Assembly: GCA_008330645.1 (NCBI GenBank) | Contig: VLTN01000012.1 | Location: 186,001-250,000, forward strand | Length of the DNA: 64,000 nucleotides | Reading direction: 5' to 3' | From: Cafeteria roenbergensis | Lineage: Eukaryota > Sar > Bigyra > Bicosoecida > Cafeteriaceae | In this document: positions 57,382 through 64,000 of the stretch, piece after piece | Layout: every line of letters begins with the position of its first letter | Position numbering within the stretch: position 1 is the first letter of the stretch | Made by a program: the position numbers and the translations under genes | Notes under the pieces: generated by a model | The model's input: the letters and a program-made list of their open reading frames with translations, nothing else | Database searches by the model: none | What the model was told of the DNA's origin: nothing

Positions 57382-57630
57382 CTTCGCAGCCCGCTTGGTC
57401 TCGGCTTGGGTCCGGCAGATCGGCCGCTGCGGGCGCGACAGCAAGTGACCTTTGAGTGCGACGGCCGAGCTCTGCCGCAACGACGCGTTCCGAGTCGGCC
57501 GATCGCGCGCCCGGAAGCAAATGCTTGCAGAGCGGTGGTTGAAAACGCAGATGCCCAAGCGGGCCACTCCAGCCCGCCCAGCAGCGCCCCGAGCGCTTCG
57601 ACCGCGCCCGCGGCCGGAGCAAGAGAGACA

Positions 57631-59184
57631 ATGTTGGCTTCGCAGCAGTCTTCGCTGCTTGCGCCGGACGGGCGGAGGTCGCGGCGGGCAGCCGCGCGCT
57701 CGTGCGCTGGGCTTCGCAACAGCGGCGGCTCCAGCCAGGACGCCGAGGTCGCAGCGGCAGTCGCGGTGGCGATGGCCCCGGCCTGCGCACTGGGGAGCGC
57801 TTCCTCGGCCCCGAGCCTGGGCTGCGCGGAGCAGTTCGGCGTGGACGACGTGCCGGGCTCCAACGGGCTCGCAGCAGTTGCAAACGCGGTCACCGGCAGC
57901 GCTTCGGCGCTGTCCGCGCGCTCGGACACAGAGGGCACCGCGTTCGACTCTCCCTGGGGAGCGGAGTCTGCCAGCATCCTGCGGCAGTGCCGGCTCCTCA
58001 CAACGCCGTTCCAGCCGCCAGCAAGGACGCGCCCGAGCTCGTCCGACGGCGGCAGCTCCGTTCAGGCCGCCCCCGCCCGCTTGAGCAGCTCGGCGGACAG
58101 CTTCGAGAGCGCCCAGAGCGTTGCCTTCCCGTGCTCCGTTGCTATGCCGTCCATGTCCGTCGAGTCGGCCAGCGGCATCTCCGTCGGTGGCCGCCTGCCG
58201 CTGCGGCGCGCGGCGGCTCGCCTGGGCTCCGACCAGCTCCTGCAGCGGCGCCGAGGCACGGGAAGCGTTGCGAGCAACGACCCCACGGGCCTCGTGCGGA
58301 TCGCGGGCCCTGGGGATCGGGCTGGCAGCGTAGTGGCGCCTTCCGCCACAGTGGAGGTCCTGCCTCTGTCGCGCCCTCCCAGCAAGCGGCCGCGCATGGC
58401 AGCCCAACACGGCGCGGCTGCGCTGGCGCCTCCTCCGCTGGCGCCAGCCGGCACCTTGGCTGGACCGCCAGCGCCCGCTGCGAAGGCAGGCGACAGCGCC
58501 GTCCCGGTGGCGGCAGCAGCGGCCGCTGGTGCGCGAGGCTCTGGCCGCCGCGCGTCCAGGCACGCTGCCACCTCCCGCAACACGCCTCCGCGTCGGCCCT
58601 CCCGGACCGGAAGGGCGGCCACGCCGGGCGCCGCCCAGGCAGACGCCGGTGCGGGGGCAGGCAGGCCCGCAGCGGCAGCGCTGCCAGCGGCCGCAGCGGC
58701 GGGAGGTGATCCCTGCCTGCACCCGCTGTGGCGCTCCCCGGTGTGCTGGGCCTGGGCCGACGACCGCACTTACGTAAAGACCGACATCGAGGTCATCGCC
58801 CAGGCCCCCACGCACGCCGAGAAGCTGGCCGCGGCGGCGCGCTTCTTCGGCATCGGGCCGGATGCCGGGCCACGCACCACCGTGGTTACCAAGGCCAAGG
58901 GCGGCGCGTCGCTCACCTTCTCGGCCTTTTGGCCGGCGTCCCCGGCTGAATGCAACGCCCTGCTGGACCAGACTGTGGCCGCTGCGGAGCGAGTGGAGGG
59001 ATGCCGCAAGCGCGTGTGCCGCATCTGCGACCCTGCCAGCCCTCGTACGAACTTCAGGAGGCATCTGGAGCAGCACATGGGCGTGTCCTACATGTGCGAC
59101 GCAATCGGGTGCGGCCGGGTGTTCCGCGGCAGCCACGTCAACCTGCTGCAGCACGTGGACAAGTGCCGCGGCGGCAAGAGGTGA
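57631..59184 (+). CDS. Zinc-finger-pair protein, cluster member 2
   Basis: From ATG 57631 (MLASQQSSLL) the frame gives 517 residues; an earlier in-frame start at 57406 is possible. Residues 1-360 are Ser/Ala-rich and disordered, with a PPSKRPRM basic patch that could be a nuclear signal. A compact domain follows (LHPLWRSPVCWAWADDRTYV, SLTFSAFWPASPAECNALL). The C-terminal pair is CRICDPASPRTNFRRHLEQH and CDAIGCGRVFRGSHVNLLQH ending in Cys, so finger 2 is Cys-Cys-His-Cys. GCGRVF is shared word for word with cluster member 1. Confidence 0.7.
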   Translation: MLASQQSSLLAPDGRRSRRAAARSCAGLRNSGGSSQDAEVAAAVAVAMAPACALGSASSAPSLGCAEQFGVDDVPGSNGLAAVANAVTGSASALSARSDTEGTAFDSPWGAESASILRQCRLLTTPFQPPARTRPSSSDGGSSVQAAPARLSSSADSFESAQSVAFPCSVAMPSMSVESASGISVGGRLPLRRAAARLGSDQLLQRRRGTGSVASNDPTGLVRIAGPGDRAGSVVAPSATVEVLPLSRPPSKRPRMAAQHGAAALAPPPLAPAGTLAGPPAPAAKAGDSAVPVAAAAAAGARGSGRRASRHAATSRNTPPRRPSRTGRAATPGAAQADAGAGAGRPAAAALPAAAAAGGDPCLHPLWRSPVCWAWADDRTYVKTDIEVIAQAPTHAEKLAAAARFFGIGPDAGPRTTVVTKAKGGASLTFSAFWPASPAECNALLDQTVAAAERVEGCRKRVCRICDPASPRTNFRRHLEQHMGVSYMCDAIGCGRVFRGSHVNLLQHVDKCRGGKR

Positions 59185-59647
59185 GCCCTCACGGGGCTTA
59201 ACCGCGCGGGCGCAAGGGAGGCGCCTCTTTCGCGTGCGCCCCCGGAGCAGCCAGGGCTTGCGGGGCTGCTTTTGCGTGGCGCAAGGCTTCCAAGATCCGA
59301 CTTGCGTGTGATGAATCAGCTTTGCGACTCGGGAGATTGCCGTGCTTGAACCGGCCCCGGGGCTGAGTTATTGATCCGAGTGCTTGCGTGTGCGACTGCG
59401 TGGACATGGTGCGTGGTCAGGTCCCTTCGCGAGGGCAAGAGCGAGAGGGGGAATCGCTGGCAATGCACACGCCTGCCAAGATCGCCGTTGCACAGGCCAT
59501 GCAGCTCTGCCGGAATTTTTTTGGAGCACGTTGCCGCGGCACGCTGGCGCGGGCGAGCGGGCCGGCGGGGCGAGGGGGAAGGCGATCCCCGAGGCGCCTT
59601 CCCCGGCCTTGCTGTAGCCCGCGGTGCGAGCAGTGCTCGGTGGCCGC
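59185..59647. other. Intergenic region between cluster members 2 and 3
   Basis: No gene is seen. It presumably holds the promoter of member 3. Confidence 0.35.
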
Positions 59648-61144
59648 ATGGAGCGAGGGGTGCTCTTGGGCGGGGAGTCGCTGGGCTGGGGGACCGAAGC
59701 AGCCGCTGGCAGCCGCACGACGCCCGCGCTGCCGCTAGAGCGGGCCGACTCGCCAGCAGCGCGCACCAGGGAGGATGACTACGATGCCGTCTTGTATCCC
59801 CGCCGAGGCGCGACGCGCCGTGCGATCGCTGCCGTCAAGCGGGAGCCGGCCGTGAGCGCCCGGACGGCTGCAAGCCGCGCGCCCAAGCGTCCCAGGCCAG
59901 ACGACGCGAAGCCGCCCGAAGCAAAGCGGGCAGCCAAGGCCGACTCCCCAGTTCCAAAGTTGAAGCTGCACGGGGACCGCAAACCTGCGTCGGTGGAGTC
60001 GTTCGGGGGTGGTGCCAAACGCGCGGACGCCGACCCGCTGCCCATCGACACCGGTGGCGAAGCGGACGAGGCTGACGCCGATCCCCTTGCCGTGGACATC
60101 TGCTCGTCCGCCGCATCGGTTCGCGCCAGCGATGCGGCGCCCCCGCGAGCGGGCTGCCCTCGTTGCGAAGCCGAAGCCGCTGCAGCAGCAGCCGCTGCTG
60201 CCGCCGCCGCCCGCAACCCGCTCTCCCCCGCCACGCGCGCCGCTCTGGACGGCCTCTACCGAGCCATGGCTCAGAGCGGCGCCCGGCCCTGCGCGGCGGG
60301 ACCGGCTCCCGCGCTCCCCTCGGCGGCCGGCACACCTGCGTCCGGCGCACCTGCGGCCGGCCCGCTGCCCCCCGGCCGCGCCGCCGCTGGCCCCAGCGCC
60401 TACAGCTCCAGCACTGCCAGCTCCAATAGTGGCGGCACCTGCAGCACAGACAGCGTTTGCAGCGCAAGCAGCAGCTGCAGCAGCCACGGCTCTGCGCTCA
60501 GCTTCCCCGCCGCCGGCTGGTCCGGCTCGCCCTCGGGCCTCGGCCCCGCCCAGAGCAAGGGCGCCGGGTGCGGGCCCGTCGAGGTGCCCGCCTCGCCCCT
60601 GCAGCTGGCCAGCGTGGAGCCCGTGCCGCGGCTCTGCGCTGCGCACGCCAAGCAGCTGACAGGGCTCGTCGCCCTCCAGCAGCGCGGCGACGCCGTGGTG
60701 CAGCTCGCAGCCGCCTTCCTTGGCGCGAGGCACGCGGAGCACGTCGGCATCGAGTCCTACGGCGGCGTGCTCGTCGTGGCGGTGTGGCCGTTTCGCGCCG
60801 TTCAGCGCGGCGCGGAGGCGGCAGCGGCAGAGAATGCAAGACAAGGCGGCGGCTCGGGCCGGCGCAAGCGGGGACGGCCACGGACCGATGCTTGGGACCG
60901 TCTCAGCGGCGCGGTGGAGTGGACGCGCGCACGCGGCACGCGGGGCGACCGGCCCGTGTTCCGCTGCCCGCTGCCCGGCTGCGAGGGCGTCGGCTCCACG
61001 CGAAACCCCGCGCGACACCTGCTGGCCGCGTCGCACCTCAACGTCACGCGCGTTTGCGCCTGCGGTTTCGTGCAGGCCGGGTGCGCGGAGCCGATGCGGG
61101 ACCATTGCAAGTCCTGTCCCCGCCCGTGGCGGCCGATGCAGTAG
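59648..61144 (+). CDS. Zinc-finger-pair protein, cluster member 3
   Basis: From ATG 59648 (MERGVLLGGE) the frame gives 498 residues. The front has a bipartite-looking basic region (APKRPRPDDAKPPEAKRAAK, about 79-98), then acidic and Ala/Ser/Gly runs. A compact domain follows (RLCAAHAKQLTGLVALQQRG, IESYGGVLVVAVWPFRAV). KRGRPRTDAWDRL resembles an AT-hook-like basic patch. The C-terminal fingers are CPLPGC with HLLAASH, then CACGF...CAEPMRDHCKSC, a Cys-rich variant of the pair seen in members 1 and 2. It is likely a nuclear DNA-binding protein. Confidence 0.7.
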   Translation: MERGVLLGGESLGWGTEAAAGSRTTPALPLERADSPAARTREDDYDAVLYPRRGATRRAIAAVKREPAVSARTAASRAPKRPRPDDAKPPEAKRAAKADSPVPKLKLHGDRKPASVESFGGGAKRADADPLPIDTGGEADEADADPLAVDICSSAASVRASDAAPPRAGCPRCEAEAAAAAAAAAAAARNPLSPATRAALDGLYRAMAQSGARPCAAGPAPALPSAAGTPASGAPAAGPLPPGRAAAGPSAYSSSTASSNSGGTCSTDSVCSASSSCSSHGSALSFPAAGWSGSPSGLGPAQSKGAGCGPVEVPASPLQLASVEPVPRLCAAHAKQLTGLVALQQRGDAVVQLAAAFLGARHAEHVGIESYGGVLVVAVWPFRAVQRGAEAAAAENARQGGGSGRRKRGRPRTDAWDRLSGAVEWTRARGTRGDRPVFRCPLPGCEGVGSTRNPARHLLAASHLNVTRVCACGFVQAGCAEPMRDHCKSCPRPWRPMQ

Positions 61145-61431
61145 CAGCGGAAGCCTCGGGCCAACCCTCGCCGAATGGGGCGCGAAGGCCTCGCAGCGTT
61201 GAGCCGTGCAGCGCTGCGCTGGGCCGTGCAGCGCTGAGCGACGCAGCCCTGCATCGCGCCACATCACCTATTGCTTGCCACATGCGTCCCCGACTGCGTT
61301 CCATATTCGTCTGCGTGGCTGGTTCGCTATGCTTGCGTATGCAAAAGAGTTGTTTTCATCCGCGGGCCGAGCATCACGCAAACGCCGGGTCGCCAGCCCG
61401 CCCGCCGGCGCCGCGGCACCGCGCGCCCCAC

Positions 61432-64000
61432 CTAGAACTCCCCGGCCCTGGATGCGAGCGACGCGGCCATAACCGCCCGGCTGGCGGCCGTCTCCGCTGC
61501 CTCAGCCATGGCGTGCTCCGACCACCTGCTCAGGGCGCCGGGCTGCGGCCGGGCGTTGCCCAGCGCGCGACGCTTGGCCAGCGCTGCGCGCGCTCGCTCC
61601 CGCCCTGCGCCGGTCGGCCGCAGGTACGCGGGCGGCTTTTCGCCGCGCAAGATGCGACCCTCGTGCTGCGGCGCCGGCCGCCTCAGCACGTCTCTGAGGA
61701 GCCGCGCCGCTGCTCGCGCCGTCGGCCCGCGCCCTGCCGCCAGCGACGCCTCCGTCCGCCCGTCCGCCCCGGACGCCGCGGAGCCGCTGCCCCCTGCTCT
61801 GGCCACGCTGCTCACCGCTCCGCCCCCCGTCACGGACAGCGTCGCCCACTGCGCCGCAACGTCGGCATGGCCCCTCGACACCGCGAAACCGCTCCGGCCC
61901 GTGCCCCCGAGCCCACTCGCGGGCCCCGCAGCGGCCGCGCGGCCGCTGGCCGCCCAATTCTCGGCGCCCCCCGCCCCCCAGTGACCCCCACTGCCGCTGC
62001 CGCCACCGCCACCGCCACCGCGCCGTCCGTCGGTGCGCGGCTGCAGGCTCCCGCCCGTTCCCGGGCGCACGGGCGACCCAGCCATCCAGGCGAAACCGCT
62101 GTCGAGCGCCTCTTCCGCACCCCTCCCCGGCGAGTCCGCCCTGCGGTCCGCGCCGCTCCAGCCGAGTCTGCCCGCCGTCACGTCGTCGTCTGCCTCCCAG
62201 GGATCGGGCGCTGCCGCTGCCGCTGCCGCTGCCACTGCGGGGCCCGCCAGCGCCGCCGCGGCCAGCGACGCTCCCGCGGACTTGATGGGGTGGTCGGGCA
62301 CTGCAAGCGGCGAAACCGCGCCCGAGGGCTGGGAGGCCTCGGCCGCGTCTTCCTTGGCCTGCCGCCCGGCTCTGCCACCGCCCAGCTCTGCCAGAAAAAC
62401 GCCCCCACGCTGCACGCCGCGCTCACCGAGACGCGCCAGGGAGGCGATGCTAGGGCCCTCGGGCGGCAGAGCGCGTGGAGGCTCGTGCCGGCCTCGGCGA
62501 CCGGCGCCGCGGCGGGGCTGGGGCTGGGGCCCGATGGCGCCCACGGCCCACGACGGCAGAGCACCGATTCGGGCGGCCGCCTTGCCGTCGTCCCAGTGGC
62601 CGCTGGGGTCGACCGTTGAGTCGTGCAGCGAGGAGTCAAAGTCGCTGCCGCCGTCGCTACCGCCGAACGGCCCGCCACCGCCAATGCCACCGCCATCCGC
62701 CTCCTCCTCCTCCTCCGCCTCCTCGTCCAAGCCTTCTCCGAACCCCGCGTCCTGGTCGCGAAACCGCACAGAGTCACGGCTCTGCCCACGGGTCCCATCC
62801 GCGAAACCGCCACCCCCGGTGGCGCCACCGAGGCCCCCCCCGCCCCCCGCGCGCCCACCTCCGCGCCGACTCCGCCCCGGCCCCTCGCCGCCTCCCGCGC
62901 CCCTGTCGTCAACAGCGTCGCCCTCGCCACCGTCGTCGTCGTCGTCGTCGTCGTCGCACGCAAAGAGCAGCCTGTTCCCGGCCTCCCGCCACTCCCGCCC
63001 CAACGGCAACCCGTCGTCGCGCACCGTCCAGAGCAGTGACCCTGGCAGAGCCGCAGCTCCCCGCTCCTGCCCACGACGCCCGCGCTTCGAAAGCACCTTC
63101 CTCCCTCCGGCAGAGCCACTTCCTTTTCGCCCCCCGCTCGCGCCCCTTGCGCCCCCTCCGCTGGCTCCGCCGGCAGAGCCCGTGCCGCCCCTGGCGTTCA
63201 TTCCCTGCAGCGACCCGATCCCGGCAGCTCGAACGGCAGGATCCTCCGCCTCCCCCGCCGTCACGATGTCCACCGCGCGACCGCCCCCAGCAGCGCCAAT
63301 GGCCTCGGCAGAGCCAGCGCCAGGCACCAGGCCCCTGGCCGCGCCCTCCCGCATCACCCTGATCCGTAGCAGAGCCGCCGGAGACAGGGACGCGATGGCG
63401 GCAGCCTCTGCCCGCGACAGGCCAGACGTCGCCTTGCCCTCACGGCCCCCAGCGGGTCCCCCAGCGGGTCCCCCGGCGGGTCCCCCAGCATCCGGCGAGT
63501 TCAGGTTGAACATCGCGTCTTCGGCGTCGCTGTCCAACGCCAACGCACCGGCAGAGCCGGCGTCCCTCTCGGCCGCCAGCAGGGCCCCCGCCACGGCACG
63601 CGCCAGCCCCTCGCCCCCAAGCAGCCGCACAGCCGCCGCGGCCGCGGCCTCGTCCACTGCCGCCGGGGCCTCCGCCTCCTTCGCGCCGCCGGCGCCGCCG
63701 ACGCCCCCGCCGACGCCGCCGGCTGGCTCGCTTCCGAGCCCCGCAGCGGCGGCACCACCACGCCGACGCCTGCCAGCAGCTGCCACCCTTGAAAGAGCCG
63801 TTGCACCCTGCCACTCCACCGCCCCCTGCCGCCCCTCCAGGCCCCCCGCGCCCGCCCCCAGCGCCGCCATGCCCGCCGCGCCGCTCAGCGCCGTCTGCCG
63901 CGCCGCCGTCGCGGCCTCTGCCCGCCTGCCCCACCTCCTCCGCGCGGCCGACAGCTCTGCCGGGACGTCGGCCACCGGGTTCCCCGTGAGCACCATCCGG
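61432..64000 (-). CDS. Unrecognised Gly/Ala-rich protein, probably partial at the right edge
   Basis: The frame runs from the stop at 61432 to an ATG at 63996, four bases from the window edge; it is open to the edge, so the true start may lie outside. At least 854 residues. Most is Gly, Ala, Ser and Arg with a run of Asp (62936-62957) and one of Glu. More structured pieces are RWGRRAEAATAARQTALSG near the front, LLWTVRDDGLPLGREWREAG, and a basic helical end (LLRDVLRRPAPQHEGRILRG, GRERARAALAKRRALG). No family is recognised; a chromatin or RNA-associated role is possible from composition only. It carries seven GGCAGAGCC words and five GCGGTTTCGC words. Confidence 0.55.
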   Translation of the reverse strand, partial: RMVLTGNPVADVPAELSAARRRWGRRAEAATAARQTALSGAAGMAALGAGAGGLEGRQGAVEWQGATALSRVAAAGRRRRGGAAAAGLGSEPAGGVGGGVGGAGGAKEAEAPAAVDEAAAAAAVRLLGGEGLARAVAGALLAAERDAGSAGALALDSDAEDAMFNLNSPDAGGPAGGPAGGPAGGREGKATSGLSRAEAAAIASLSPAALLRIRVMREGAARGLVPGAGSAEAIGAAGGGRAVDIVTAGEAEDPAVRAAGIGSLQGMNARGGTGSAGGASGGGARGASGGRKGSGSAGGRKVLSKRGRRGQERGAAALPGSLLWTVRDDGLPLGREWREAGNRLLFACDDDDDDDDGGEGDAVDDRGAGGGEGPGRSRRGGGRAGGGGGLGGATGGGGFADGTRGQSRDSVRFRDQDAGFGEGLDEEAEEEEEADGGGIGGGGPFGGSDGGSDFDSSLHDSTVDPSGHWDDGKAAARIGALPSWAVGAIGPQPQPRRGAGRRGRHEPPRALPPEGPSIASLARLGERGVQRGGVFLAELGGGRAGRQAKEDAAEASQPSGAVSPLAVPDHPIKSAGASLAAAALAGPAVAAAAAAAAPDPWEADDDVTAGRLGWSGADRRADSPGRGAEEALDSGFAWMAGSPVRPGTGGSLQPRTDGRRGGGGGGGSGSGGHWGAGGAENWAASGRAAAAGPASGLGGTGRSGFAVSRGHADVAAQWATLSVTGGGAVSSVARAGGSGSAASGADGRTEASLAAGRGPTARAAARLLRDVLRRPAPQHEGRILRGEKPPAYLRPTGAGRERARAALAKRRALGNARPQPGALSRWSEHAMAEAAETAASRAVMAASLASRAGEF

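Overview
The window is a very GC-rich nuclear genome segment from a unicellular eukaryote. Short introns interrupt many genes. Every intron I could place begins GTGAG and ends in CAG, and most are 136-280 bases long. Neighbouring genes often run divergently with only 230-530 bases between them. The proteins are full of Ala, Gly and Ser runs. Stretches that fit mitochondrial import, secretion, XPC-type repair, cyclin control and a DIRS/Ngaro-type tyrosine-recombinase retroelement all point to a protist. A heterotrophic stramenopile such as the bicosoecid Cafeteria would fit, because high GC and Ngaro-type elements are reported there. That assignment is an inference from style, not from a marker gene.

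Layout. 1-3414 (minus): a secreted or lumenal low-complexity protein with half a saposin-like motif, running off the left edge. 3942-4723 (plus): an EF-hand protein. 5555-7846 (plus): a three-finger C2H2 protein. 7988-10960 (plus): a long Ala-rich coiled coil. 11237-12493 (minus): a secreted sialidase-like (BNR) protein, divergent from a four-exon M20 amidohydrolase (12812-14895, plus). 15303-17568 (minus): a six-exon claudin/PMP22-like four-helix membrane protein. 18097-20892 (minus): XPC/Rad4, divergent from a small three-exon membrane protein (21153-22324, plus). 22927-25680 (plus): an F-box-like protein with about eight membrane spans. 25934-31738 (minus): a giant helical-repeat protein with a likely mitochondrial leader, divergent from a giant FtsX/MacB-type permease (32232-37112, plus). 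38124-40934 (plus): a cell-surface protein with ELWxxDGT repeats. 41440-41730 (plus): a probable complex III subunit 8. 42653-45833 (minus): an unrecognised two-exon protein, divergent from a membrane-anchored FkbM methyltransferase (46066-47704, plus). 48216-51975 (minus): a cyclin-Y-like protein with a huge disordered front. 53040-55400: the retroelement remnant. 56662-61144 (plus): three consecutive proteins with the same layout, each ending in a zinc-finger pair. 61432-right edge (minus): an unrecognised Gly-rich protein.

The genes do not form one pathway. The repair, mitochondrial, secretory and regulatory genes look like an ordinary host neighbourhood. Two things stand out. The nine-base word GGCAGAGCC (or its complement) occurs at least 42 times in both orientations and in different reading frames. 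There is also a cluster of three related zinc-finger-pair genes. Starts and exon joins are read by eye; no transcript or database evidence was available.
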